A stretch of 64,000 nucleotides of DNA from Siphonodentalium dalli (Eukaryota > Mollusca > Scaphopoda > Gadilida > Siphonodentaliidae): contig CP136063.1 of the NCBI GenBank assembly GCA_032622095.1, positions 90,995,980-91,059,979 of the forward strand, written 5' to 3'. The notes beneath the pieces were generated by a model. That model was not told the DNA's origin and did no database searches. It saw nothing but the letters and a program-made list of their open reading frames with translations. Of the stretch, positions 1 to 26,671 are shown in pieces (position 1 is the stretch's first letter; every line of letters begins with the position of its first letter). A program made the translations under genes and the position numbers.

Positions 1-858
1 CCGCCGACCCTAAACTTTTTATTGCCATTGCAAAAAAAAAATATTTAAAAAAAAAACAAATTATTTAATTTGTTTCTTTTTCAAGTTAGGTCCCAATTCA
101 TATCATAACAAGATGCAAACATTTATATATATTGACATAAGAAATATAAGTTTAAAAAAAGATTTAAGTTTACCAGTTGGAATCATACTGTAAAGTATGT
201 TTGGCTTTATCTAGCTTTCATCTTCAAATAGTTTCAGTTCAGGTTTGTTATCATTCAGACTTCAGTATTTTAATCAAATACAGGAATATTAACAATTTGA
301 TCGAATCAACCTGGTTTAATCAGGTGGGATCTCATAATACCAAATGAAAGATTAACATAGAGATTAGTACTATAAATAGCAATTACTAACTTAATAGACA
401 TTGTGTCTGTACTACATGTACAGGTAGTATATTATGCATGTGTCTCACTTGAATTTTATAAAATAGCCTATTATATGAATTAGAGTGATAATGGTAAGTC
501 TCATTTCAAACTGGATAAGCATAATCCATTGAACCAAGATATATCTGACAATAAGTTATAAGCATTTCCAATCCATACATACCGGTACTAGTATATAAAC
601 AATTCGAAAGTTATGCTTGAGAAACTTGATCAAATTGACCTCTCAGTAAAATTCAAAATACTGACTCAAAGTGCCCTAGATTACCTCTAATTGCAATGGA
701 TTTTCAAACATTTTCCAGGGGGAGAACCCCCACCATCAGCAGGGGGTCACCCCTCCAAAACCTTCCTCCGCTCAGGCCTTCAGGTTATGACTTTGGCATG
801 CCATTGCCCAAAAGCATTTGTCGCCAAAAAATACCTAGATCATTCACTGAAATTGAAT
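1..858. other. AT-rich sequence without a recognised gene
   Basis: I see no coding exon and no clearly bounded repeat here. The short open frames near 691-956 run through low-information sequence and into the end of the next transposon. The remaining exons of the minus-strand NADK2-like gene should lie to the left of the window, so this stretch is probably intron 1 of that gene (inference). Positions 850-858 are the left target-site duplication of the element that starts at 859. Confidence 0.5.
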
Positions 859-1218
859 GGGAACGGGACTACCCGCCCCCGAGACAACCCGCCCCTATGC
901 TATTTTTGGGGCGGGTTGTCCCGATAAATGAGGGCGGGTTGTCCCGAAATTGTTAATAGTGATTATGTTCTTTTAGGCCAAAAAAAAAAATACCTTTGTT
1001 TCCCCTAACCCGCCCGCACCTATTAAAACCTTCCGCACCAAAACAATTTTTTTATTTTTATTTTTTCGAAAATAAAAGAAATTAGCTGCCGACGCTGTTT
1101 GTCTCAGTTCGTCGCTTTATAATAGTCCCGTTTCTAATGACTCGACGTCCGGACGCATTTCGTAAAATGGCGGCGCCCACGGAAAATAAAAAATACATCG
1201 TTTTTGTTTAAATCTTCT

Positions 1219-2649
1219 AGTGCATGATGAGCCGACAATCGGAACCGGCCGATTGTGGCCCATCGGATGACAATCGGTACTCGGGGAGTCGGGTTTCAAC
1301 ATCGGCATTTCCGATTGTCTAAATAGAAATCAGGTGCTTGTTTTTCTTCAATAAACTGTTTTAAATATGACGATGTTTTGTTGAATAAATGACCAGTAAA
1401 CATGGGGAAAGTGATTTACCAAACACAAACTTGATATACAGCCATCTCCTCTTCAATACACCGGCCGTACCTGGGTCTATGTTTGAACAATATATTACAG
1501 TGGGGATCGCAGGGAAGCACGTGACACTTTGGGTTAGAGCCAGGCTTCGATGATGACGCCGTGATTGCGCGTAATCATAAATTATATGATGATGTACACA
1601 AATTACATCTCATGGGACTCATGTAGGCCGATACGTAACTTTATTGTTCGTTATCAACATGTAGACATTTTTATTTATGTATGTCAGACTATCAAAAATC
1701 AAAATGTATGCATACGCAGCACAACAAATCTATCTATATAGTACACACAGCGTAAAACAGGGATAAACTGTAGAAACCGAAAGTGCATGTCACGTGACAT
1801 TTAATTGCGCAGCTGACTTCACTGCTTGTTCAATTAAATTGAGCATATTATAACATGTGTACTGATCAGTTGTCAGGACGCAGGAATAAAAACTGTACAA
1901 GCATTAATAGTCAGATATTAAAGAAATTTATTTATTAATTTTACTATCTGTAATAATCTTTTGAAAGTCTTTCACCCAACACAACTTTCCATTAATGATT
2001 AACTTTAAATAGTCGAAGACAATGTCATTCCATCCAGTCAGCCTCATGTGACGTCACGTATAGGTTACCACCTATGATTATTTTGATGACCATGCCGAAA
2101 TCGACAATCAAATCGTGCATGTCTGCGAAATTGACGTGAACATGGTGTAACTTGCAACTAGTTCAGTCGGCTCATTTGCTTTGATGTGATGTCTTTGAAT
2201 TGGGGTCAAAGAAAAATGCCGTTTGATGAATTGTTATCAAAAACGGGCCGTGGATATGTCGTCATGCACGTGGCTACATCAAACTTTCAAACTATTTGTT
2301 GTGGAATAGCCTGGAATACATGGGAAAGTTAATGCATTGCATCGTCGATACAATACATTACATAAATACACCGAGGCCCCGTACCACAGCCTCTGCAGGA
2401 CATGTGCCTGTATTCGATCACAAGTCCGCCCATACCTACCTATACTTACCCAAACGTATACTCATGTATATATACTTTGTACTGGCATATTACTACGGTT
2501 GTTGCTTGCTTCTAATTCTAAGTATTATATAACACATATAACATAGTCTGGTATAATTATTACAATAATAGGAATCGGCACCTGAATCTGCCGATTGTGA
2601 TCTCAAATAATCGGCGCATAGCTCTATTTGACAATCGGCTCATCACTAA
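1219..2649. mobile_element. GATGAGCCG-ended TIR element, third nesting level
   Basis: At 1225 the sequence GATGAGCCGACAATCGG is mirrored at about 2625-2644, which reverse-complemented reads GATGAGCCGATTGTC. Further CCGATTGT blocks follow inside both ends. The inverted similarity seems to begin slightly outside, at TAGTG. No convincing TSD was found, so the edges are approximate. It contains no recognised coding sequence. Confidence 0.5.
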
Positions 2650-2745
2650 AACTTCCATCAAAACAGGAATATTCACCTATGTCATGGCGTCACAAATCAT
2701 GGTTAGCAGCAGTGTGTTGGGGCTAAAGTATCTAAAAGTTCTCTC

Positions 2746-2949
2746 ATGGACGCGGTAAACAAATTTACCGTAGTTTCACATGCTAAGAAGTTTTTACACG
2801 TGTTTCAAGAACACCATATGAGTTTTACGGACAACGTTGTCGTTAAATGCAGTAGTTTGGACTTGGATTCAAAGGAAACGTTTAACGTTGAAAATGAGTG
2901 TTTTGTTGGCGATATTTTAAACACTTTTAAAGTGAAAATGGTAGCATAA
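2746..2949 (+). CDS. Small unrecognised ORF inside nested transposon
   Basis: A 67-codon ORF starts MDAVNKFTVVSHAKKF and ends FKVKMVA-stop. It is followed by AATAAA-type signals near 3028 and a TG-rich tract near 3055, which looks like a transcript end. In another frame just upstream (ATG at 2677), 24 codons run into a possible donor, CGGTAAAC. I do not recognise the protein. It lies in the non-nested remainder of the GGCC-ended element, so it may be an element-encoded fragment or captured sequence, or chance. Confidence 0.25.
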   Translation: MDAVNKFTVVSHAKKFLHVFQEHHMSFTDNVVVKCSSLDLDSKETFNVENECFVGDILNTFKVKMVA

Positions 2950-3861
2950 TTATGTTGGTATAGGATATTTTTGATTGAATTGGTATTGAATATTTACTTT
3001 TTATTGTACTTTGTGATTTTAAATACAAATAAATACTATGCTATTCTATTTTATGTCTTGTGTCTTGCTGATCTCCTTCCAATATCATAATGAAGCTTCC
3101 AGCATTGAAATCACACCTGACATGTATATATACATGGGAAAGTGAGAACTTTCGGGCGATTTCAAAAAAAAAAAAAAAAAAAAAAAAATATCCCGCCCAC
3201 CCGCACCTATATTTTTGAGCTCCGTTAGGGGAAACAAAGGTATTTTTTTTTTAGGCCTTATGTTCTTTGATGATATATTATTAAAGATTTTGATCAACAA
3301 AACATGTGTTTATTCATTATGTCAATGCGTGTACTGGGATAAAGAATGTTTTGACAACTGAACGGCACTTAAGGTAAGTGAAGACTAATTAAAAGGGGTG
3401 CTTTCAAAACAAACATTTGATGCAAATGGTTCATTAACATAGTGTGTTATCACAACACTTAGTGATCGGGATTCATCTCACTGATGTTAACTGGAGATGA
3501 GTATACAAACAGCCTTTGAACGATGCCGACGGAACTGGGTATATTAACTCTTGAGTGTGGGACATCTTCATTCTCATTCTGCAAGTATGTTTCCTTGCAT
3601 TCACTGCGTTTGTACAGAAAGACGGCATAAGTTATATTATATTACATGTGTATTTAATACTATTTATTGTTGTACATGTCGTTAAATCAAATAAAAATCT
3701 ATAAAAAAACAACCCAGTTTCGTTAAACAAACATCTCATAATCCCCTCACACCTCCTAATTAGCCACTGATTACCGCTAATTGATTTTTGGGGGCGGGTT
3801 GTCTCAGAGTGAAAGGGGGCGGGTTGTCTCGGGGGCGGGTAGTCACGGACCCAAATTGAAT

Positions 3862-4081
3862 GCAGAGGAGAAGGTAGTGTTGTGAAGCCATCATTAAGAG
3901 ATCGGTACAAGACGGTCACTCCAATATGTGAACAGTGCAGTGGTGCTGGACTGACTCCAGTTGTCACCAGACCATATGGGAAATATTAGGATTATCAAAG
4001 ACTATATTAGTATATAGACTAGTATATATGTAAATATTAAAGCAATTAATTTTGTCAAATGTCATTATAGTTTATGCTTAC
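3862..4081. other. Start of NADK2-like intron 1
   Basis: This short stretch lies between the right TSD of the GGG-ended element and the splice donor of the minus-strand NADK2-like exon. Nothing else is evident. Confidence 0.4.
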
Positions 4082-4336
4082 TTTTTTCTTGAACTCATTT
4101 TCTTCCATATTCGGATGCCTTATTTTTTCAAATTCATATCTGGTCATCTTGGTGAGAACTGCTGCTTTTTGAGGGTTAAAATCAAACTTTTCATTTGACA
4201 CAGATGCCAGGCAACGGCCTGAGGTCGCGCGCACCTGCTCTGTCTTCAGCAATTTACTGGGTCCAATCCGAAGATGGTTTACATTTCGAAAAGTTTGTTT
4301 TTGATTATGAAATAACCACTGTATTGAACGCATCAT
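4082..4336 (-). CDS. NADK2: Mitochondrial NAD kinase (NADK2-like), coding exon 1
   Basis: NADK2 phosphorylates NAD to NADP in the mitochondrial matrix. The exon encodes exactly 85 codons from MMRSIQWLFHNQK and ends in phase 0 at a canonical donor (GTAAGC, reading down from 4081). Residues 1-45 are rich in Arg, Lys and Ser with few acidic residues, as in a mitochondrial targeting peptide. Residues around 58-85 contain AAVLTKMTRYEFEKIRH followed by an acidic/Lys segment, matching the conserved entry into the family (human has ..AKTTRYEFEQ.. then SEEDLKQ). The catalytic GGDG exon is not in the window, so the downstream exons must lie off the left edge. SLC30A7 starts head to head 448 bp away. 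The call rests on one exon. Confidence 0.8.
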
Positions 4337-4784
4337 TGATATAAAAATACGTCACTGTCTTTTGAAAAGTAATATGATTTCAGACACACTTAAATGTGTT
4401 TCGAATAAACTATGCTTCTGCGTAACTATTCAAAAATCTGTCGACAAAACGCACACATGAAATTTTTTCGCTCGGACGCCGCCATGTTTTAAATCTTAGT
4501 AGCAGCCTCGTTTTCGCATTTACATTATATATTAAACAGTAATATAAAATTACTGTCACATTCTTAATAAAATTTATATACATTACTTATTAGTATATTG
4601 CAAATATAATATAAAAACATGTAATAAACAATTTAATATGACGTGTTATATATAATACGAAGCTAAGTATTAGAATAAACTTTCGACCGGTAGCGAAAAG
4701 CCACGACAGCTGTTTCGGAAAATGAGAATATGTTGCTTCGTTGACAAATAAAAACACAACTGCTGTCACGATTAACAGCTCACG
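4337..4784. promoter_or_regulatory. Probable bidirectional promoter, NADK2-like / SLC30A7
   Basis: Only 448 bp separate the two divergent start codons, so both 5' UTRs and core promoters must fit here unless non-coding first exons exist. The sequence GACGCCGCCATGTTTT at about 4476-4491 is, on the minus strand, AAAACATGGCGGCGTC. This matches the YY1-type AANATGGCGGC motif common near the starts of housekeeping genes. No TATA box is clearly placed. The promoter role is inferred from spacing and this motif. Confidence 0.55.
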
Positions 4785-21227
<16,443 letters not shown>

Positions 21228-21410
21228 GAGAGGAAGATCAACATATCCTGATTCTCATTCATGAAGCTTAGATCACTTCATTTCTGATGCCTTGGTGCGA
21301 GTTAACAGTCCAGGTATTAGTTGTGTTGAGAAGTATCTACCCTGGACCAGCGTGAGAACTAGTCGGGGAGCGCTTCTACCATAAAGGAGGTCTCCACAAA
21401 GAATCTACCA
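21228..21410 (+). other. SLC30A7: Probable SLC30A7 3' UTR start
   Basis: This follows the stop codon directly. No AATAAA signal is seen before the MITE at 21411, so the 3' UTR probably runs through MITEs. The first AATAAA noticed downstream on this strand is near 23109. Confidence 0.4.
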
Positions 21411-21674
21411 TTAACCGTTCTATGACGGGAGCTGTGCTGGTGCAACACTAACGATCCTGTGCCAGTGTATTATCTTATATATGCGAGTCTCCCATAAGGA
21501 GCCTCGCATATATAAGAGAATGCACTGGCTTACAAGGTCAAGTTAAATATTGTTATACCATTGTATTCTCTTATATATTTGAGGCTCCCTGTAGGAGACT
21601 CGCATATGTAAGAGAATGCATTGGCACAGGGTTTTCGCAGAATTTCAGGAAGCTCCAGTCATGGAAGAGATAAA
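21411..21674. mobile_element. TTAA-type double-palindrome MITE
   Basis: It begins at TTAACCGTTCTATGACGGGA and carries two TATATATGCGAG palindromes. The right end GTCATGGAAGAGATAA has lost its TTAA. It lies in the probable 3' UTR of SLC30A7. Confidence 0.75.
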
Positions 21675-21744
21675 GCTGGACTTGATGTATTTCTTAACCT
21701 ATTTTCCTTTTACGAATAACCATCCCTGTACCAGTCCTTCCCAG

Positions 21745-21998
21745 CAAGCCTTGAAATAGTGTGCCTGTCATTTGCAGAATGAGGTCCCCAGAGGGTGAAT
21801 TTAGTGATGCTACCCCGCATAGCGGGCTAGCATCACCAAATTCACCCTCTGGGGACCTCATTCTGCTTACAACTCAGCAGAATGAGGTTCCCAGAGGGTG
21901 AATTTGGTGATGCTAACCCGCTATGCGTGGTAGCATCACTAAATTCTCACTCTGGGGACCTCATTCTGCAAATGACAGGCACACTATTTCAAGGCTTG
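21745..21998. mobile_element. CAAGCCT hAT-MITE
   Basis: Ends CAAGCCTTGAAATAGTGTG and the inverse. The TSD is CTTCCCAG versus CTTCTCAG (7 of 8). The interior contains repeated AGAATGAGGTCCCCAGAGGG arms in inverted pairs. Confidence 0.8.
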
Positions 21999-22513
21999 CT
22001 TCTCAGGAGACTGGAGCGATTTCTCTCACACCCGTTCACACTCGCAATTTTCAATTCAGTGTTGCTAAAGTTTGCACTCATCCCGGTTGTGAAAATGCTT
22101 ATGTTGACTGTAATCGTTGATTGAATATTGAACTATTTGAAGGTTTATATAGATCCTTTCCAATCTTGTTTCAATTATGGGTATGTGAAAGTGTTTCTGG
22201 GCATATGTCGCTATGACTGACATTTTGTTTGAGAAAAACCCAACTTATGGTTATAATACCAGTGCAATTACGCCCGTGTTCTAAATTGCGGGAGCAAATA
22301 GGTACTCTTGCTGTGTTTTCCTCATGGAAAGTACTGCTGTACCAAAAGCTTTTGCTGCAAATGTAAAACTTTTTCACATTCATTTCATGCCTGTCATGTC
22401 CAAAATAATTTGAAGTCTATTAATCAGATTATTTTAGCTCAATTCATCAAATTTTACAAATATTGTTCCCATGTCCACTTGTAACATGCATGCATTTAAT
22501 GAGAGGGTCTGCT

Positions 22514-22725
22514 CAAGCCTTGAAATAGTGTGTCTGTCATTTGCAGAATGAGGTCCCCAGAGGGTGAATTTAGTGATGCTACCCCGCATAGCGTTGAGTT
22601 GTAAGCAGAATGAGGTCCCTAGAGGGTGAATTTGGTGAATCTAGCCTGCTATGTGGGTAGCATCACTAAATTCACCCTCTGGGGACCTCGTTCTGCAAAT
22701 GACAGACACATTATTTCAAGGCTTG
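22514..22725. mobile_element. CAAGCCT hAT-MITE with perfect TSD
   Basis: A 212-bp element from CAAGCCTTGAAA to TTTCAAGGCTTG, with 8-bp TSD GGTCTGCT at 22506-22513 and 22726-22733. The 8-bp duplication places the family with hAT. Confidence 0.85.
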
Positions 22726-22901
22726 GGTCTGCTTAAATGACTTAGAACGTCATTTATATCATGGTGAGGACAAAACCATTATCTCTAACAATGTAGAGGC
22801 TACATGAATGTTGAATGCTTGTATGTCTCATAATTGAAAACCAGGAATTTAATTTAATGGTAATCTTAATCATGCTGAGATGACATATAAAATCTGCATT
22901 T

Positions 22902-23249
22902 TTAACACTTTCTATACTAAATGGATTCTCCCATTTAGTTATAAAAGTATACATAGGAATGGTCAATTATTCATTTGGAGGGGTGTTCAGTAATAAAAGC
23001 AAATGACAGACAGAAAAACAGATAATATAAGAGCAGAATGATTCATATTCATTGGTGGGAAATGATCAGATAATAAGTTCAACAAATGACTATCTGAACA
23101 TTTTGCTCCAATAAATAGGACTCCTTCTGTACTGTGTATTATCTGTCGTCTACTTATTTTTCACAAAAAAACCCTCTTGATGATTAATGGACCATCCCAA
23201 TGTATTATATAACTGAGTGGAAGAATCCATCTAGTATAGAAAGGTTTAA
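22902..23249. mobile_element. TTAA-flanked MITE, CTTTCTATACTAAATGG family
   Basis: TTAACACTTTCTATACTAAA at the left and TAGTATAGAAAGGTTTAA at the right, with TTAA on both sides. Confidence 0.7.
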
Positions 23250-23703
23250 TTAAGATGCGCACAGGGTTCCAGGCTATTTTGTATGAAAAATGTCTCTTTT
23301 TCTATTTAGATTCTAATATATAAAACATGCTTGTGCTGAGAAGTTGATGCCAAAAATGCCTTATATTATGCCAAAATTTACTGCTTTGCCAGGCGAAAAA
23401 AAATTAAGTTACTAGAAATTGTTCCCTTGAATAAGCTCCTTTACTTTCAGAATAGATTCTGGTTGTTTGTCTGACTCATTTCAGTTGTTTTCTGGCAGTT
23501 ATTTGTGAGCATTTATTGTTTAAATGTGCCAACTCAGTAAAGCTATGCTCAATGTTTTAAAATTTTTATTCCATGATGTCATTACACTGTATAAATACAT
23601 TTGGGCTGAGTCTGTTGAGTTTGTGACCAAATGTATTTAACTGTGTAATTATATCAGGAATCAAGTTTTTTTTTTGGAAACCATTACATAAATTGGCAAA
23701 ATA

Positions 23704-23916
23704 CAGTTATGCCCTAATTAATCGACTCCATAACCACAGCAGAATTATGAGTAACTTTTCAGGATTTAGTCGGAAATATGGCTTGTTGCCATTCATCAGA
23801 AAGCTCTCCCCGAGAGCTTTCCGATGAATGGCAACAAGCCATATTTCCGACTAAATCCTGAAAAGTTACCCATAATTCTGCTGTGGTTATGGAGTCGATT
23901 AATTAGGGCATTACTG
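23704..23916. mobile_element. Full-length palindromic TA-type MITE
   Basis: Two ~100-bp inverted arms meet near 23810 (CTCTCCCCGAGAGC), with ends CAGTTATGCCC / GGGCATTACTG and TA on both sides. It would fold into an almost continuous hairpin. Confidence 0.85.
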
Positions 23917-24613
23917 TAGTATAGAAAATGATGTGAATGTAATTATTTTGATGCAACCAACATTATCACTCAAAAAACTCCGTTGTTCTGAAAGAATGAT
24001 ATAGTAAATGCTCTGCACATGTGAAAGCTCAAATGATTTTAGTTAAAAATTGTTCTAATTCATCGTCAGCTGGAGAAATCTCGGATGACCGCTTCTTGGG
24101 ACATTGTTTGTTAGGACCTTGAGGCAAGATCACTACATAGATGCCTGAATTGTTGAGTTCAAAGATAGGTATTGCCCGATTATTACTACTCTATTGTTAT
24201 GTTACTATTTTACCAGATTTTATCTAATATAATCTATTAATAGATATAAATAATGCTGAAATATCCAAGTTACTCCTTGACGCCTTCCAATCTTATGTCG
24301 CTGGTTTGAGGCAGTAAAGTCTGTCATTGAATAATTTGCCAAGAATTTTATTTTGTATTTTATTCTTTTTGTGTCAATTGCAATGTTGACACTCTTTTAG
24401 ATGTTTCTTGGCAAAGGATTTGAAATGTTGTTTTTACATGTGTTCTTCAATAGAAAGCTTTAAAGGTATCCCCGGTTGTGGCATATGTAAAATTACTGTT
24501 TCCACACCCAAAAACCAATGACAATTCATTATCTTTTAACGCAACTCAAGTTCTCAAGTCGGCACTGGATGGCAAAAAAGGATACCTGGATGCACCAAAC
24601 ACAATCGTAAATA

Positions 24614-24675
24614 GGCCATGCAGAATGAGGTCCCCAGAGGGTGAACTTGGTGATGCCAGCTCAGGCAGATGCTAA
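24614..24675. mobile_element. CAAGCCT hAT-MITE arm fragment
   Basis: Only AGAATGAGGTCCCCAGAGGG plus a short extension remains, just left of the TTAA element at 24688. Confidence 0.65.
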
Positions 24676-24687
24676 ACTCATACAGAG

Positions 24688-25077
24688 TTAACCCTTTACC
24701 CAACAGAACGGCCCTGTGCCAATGCATTCTCTTATATATGCGAGTCGACCATAGGTCGCCTCGCATATATAAGAGAATGCATTGGCTTAACACATTAAAA
24801 ATTATAAAATTGTTAAAGAATGTAAGAAAAAATGGTAAAAAGTGTTAAAAAAAGATTTTTTTTAGGCCAATGCATTCTCTTATATATGCGAGGCGAGCTA
24901 TGGTCGACTCGCATATATAAGAGAATGCATTGGCACAGGGCATAACTATAACCATCACAATGTGGTCAATGAGCCGGTTCCAATGATATCCATATTTGTA
25001 TGGTTTTATTGAGACAGACCCAAGATATTTTAGGCTGTTGAAGCTTTATTTAGCCGGTTTGTTGGGTAAAGGGTTAA
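24688..25077. mobile_element. TTAA-flanked double-palindrome MITE, intact
   Basis: TTAACCCTTTACCCAACA at the left and GTTGGGTAAAGGGTTAA at the right. Two ~68-bp near-perfect palindromes (about 24717-24785 and 24866-24935) contain GCATTCTCTTATATATGCGA. It is nearly identical, in inverse orientation, to 61191-61591. Confidence 0.88.
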
Positions 25078-25899
25078 GGGCCAGAAAATATGATTTTTAA
25101 TCTTCCTGTTCATTATTTCTATGTTTCCATGGTTACCATCCCACACTTAAATGTAGAATTTTTTTTTATCTTCATCATTCCCATGCTCGGATTAACTACA
25201 CAATAGGCTAGGGGCAAATAGAAATATGTAGCTAGCTTCATAATGTAGTCACTTCACCTTAAAACTATTTTAACCTCCTATTTCTACATTGCTAAAGTAG
25301 TGTTTTCGTGGTTTAGAGACCATTATTGTGAAGCTTATGATGACATAAAAAAATTAAAGAGTTTTTTTGGATGATCTGTCATGGAAAGTGCAATATTATC
25401 ATAACTTGTCAGCGATATTCGTCTGTAACATAATCATGTCTCAGTCCATTAGAATTTCTTTCAGTGACCTAAAAAGCATTTCATACAGTTAGTGATATAT
25501 CTAAAATATCTAGCAGACCTCGGCTTAGAATAATTAAACAGGAGAAGTGATTTATTACCCCAGCATTATAAATTTCTTCAATTTCACAATCTTGTGTGTT
25601 TTCGGCTGCATGTTACAGAGGCCAATCTGCACTTGCCAATTTGAACAATGGGTACTGTTCCAACAGCACATTTTAAGTATATTTACTCTTTTTTTTTACT
25701 TAATATAATGGTATTTTAAATGGGCTCTGGTGTTTTATCATACTTATTGGATCATAGAAAGGTGGTGTTGGGGTGTAAATTGCATTTCAGCCATTGTGTC
25801 ACTGATAACAGTCGACTTCTCCATTATCTCCTTTGTGAGCCTCATGAGCTGAGGTCTGCTACTTTGGATTTGTCTCCTTTCATCATTGCATTTTAAGAT
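25078..25899. other. Intergenic, no feature recognised
   Basis: AT-rich sequence. The segment around 25720-25830 (ACTTATTGGATCATAG, GGTGTAAATTGCA) recurs in diverged form at about 27650-27800, so it is an unclassified dispersed repeat. Confidence 0.4.
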
Positions 25900-26258
25900 C
25901 AAGCCTGATTACAGCGTGTCTGTCATTTGCATAATGAGGTCCCTAGAGGGTGAATTTAGTGACACTTTACCACACAGCGGGCTAGCTCCACTAAATTCAC
26001 CCTCTGGGGACCTCATTCTGCTCAGGCCTCATCTTCTCTGGAAAGTTTCTTTATTATCAAATTTCTATAGAAACTTCTTCACATAGATTCTCTATTTCTT
26101 CTTTAGTTTAGTTTCTCTATCCTCAAATGAGGCCATGCAGAATGAGGTTCCCAGAGGATGAATTTAGTGATTCTAGCCCACTGTACGGGATATCGTCACT
26201 AAATTTACCCTCTGTGGACCTCATTCTGCAAATGACAGGCACATTAAACTCAGGCTTG
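25900..26258. mobile_element. CAAGCCT hAT-MITE with perfect TSD
   Basis: A 359-bp element from CAAGCCTGATTACAG to CTCAGGCTTG. The perfect 8-bp TSD is TTTAAGAT (25892-25899 and 26259-26266). Confidence 0.88.
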
Positions 26259-26432
26259 TTTAAGATCTGAGAATTAATCTATTCACTTCTTTGTAGTTAC
26301 TTATGTATTTAAATGGTGATGGCATGTAAATATGTTCAAAAGTGCTATGTCATCTCCTAACAAACATTTTGTAAAATTTGCTCAGTCATATTAATTTGTT
26401 ATTCATATCCTCTGTTATAAACTAGTTGATCT

Positions 26433-26671
26433 TTAATCCTTTCATAACGGGAGCTGCGCTGGTGCAGCGTTAAAGTTCCTGTGCCAGTGCATTCTCTTAT
26501 ATATGCATATATAAGAGATTGCACTGGCTTCTTATGTCAGGTAAATATTTTTTGGACAATGCATTCTCTTATATATGCAAGGCTCCCTATAGGAGACTCG
26601 CATATATAAGAGAATACATCCGCACAGTGTTTTCGCAAAATTTCAGGAAGCTCCAGTCATGGAAGGGTTAA
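26433..26671. mobile_element. TTAA-flanked double-palindrome MITE
   Basis: TTAATCCTTTCATAACGGGA at the left and GTCATGGAAGGGTTAA at the right, with TTAA on both sides. One palindrome is shortened to TATATGCATATA. Confidence 0.8.

Larger units (their letters stand above)
976..3257. mobile_element. GGCC-ended TIR element nested in copy A
   Basis: The left end is GGCC plus an A-tract then TACCTTTGTTTCCCCTAAC. The right end is its inverse, ending TTTAGGCC at 3257. TTA flanks both sides (973-975 and 3258-3260), as in PIF/Harbinger elements. However, the longer string TTATGTTCTT also occurs on both sides, while the uninterrupted sequence in copy B (near 53214) has it once. The true TSD could therefore be about 10 bp, or the target could already have been duplicated. 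Related GGCC ends occur at 5557-6250, 12986-15113 and 52217-52573. No transposase is recognisable. Confidence 0.7.
859..3852. mobile_element. GGG-ended TIR DNA transposon, copy A (interrupted)
   Basis: The left end reads GGGAACGGGACTACCC and the right end, reverse-complemented, reads GGGTCCGTGACTACCC. Both continue into GC-rich CCCGCCCCCGAGACAACCC motifs, giving TIRs of about 35 bp. The flanks carry a 9-bp direct repeat, AAATTGAAT (850-858 and 3853-3861). Copy B at 53110-55677 shares the ends and the internal sequence around 3258-3520 and 3660-3780. Without its insertion this copy is only about 0.7 kb and has no transposase, so it is non-autonomous. A TSD of 8-9 bp fits hAT, Merlin or MULE-type elements; the superfamily is not settled. 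Confidence 0.8.

Noticed and set aside
1165-1212. Short ORF starting ATGGCGGCGCCC as a gene start
   Set aside because: It stops after 14 codons, lacks a clear donor and lies within nested transposon DNA. It may only be a promoter-like GC patch.
3632-3967. 111-codon minus frame as the second NADK2-like exon
   Set aside because: Most of it is the GC-rich terminal repeat of the GGG-ended transposon, and no NAD kinase motif is present.
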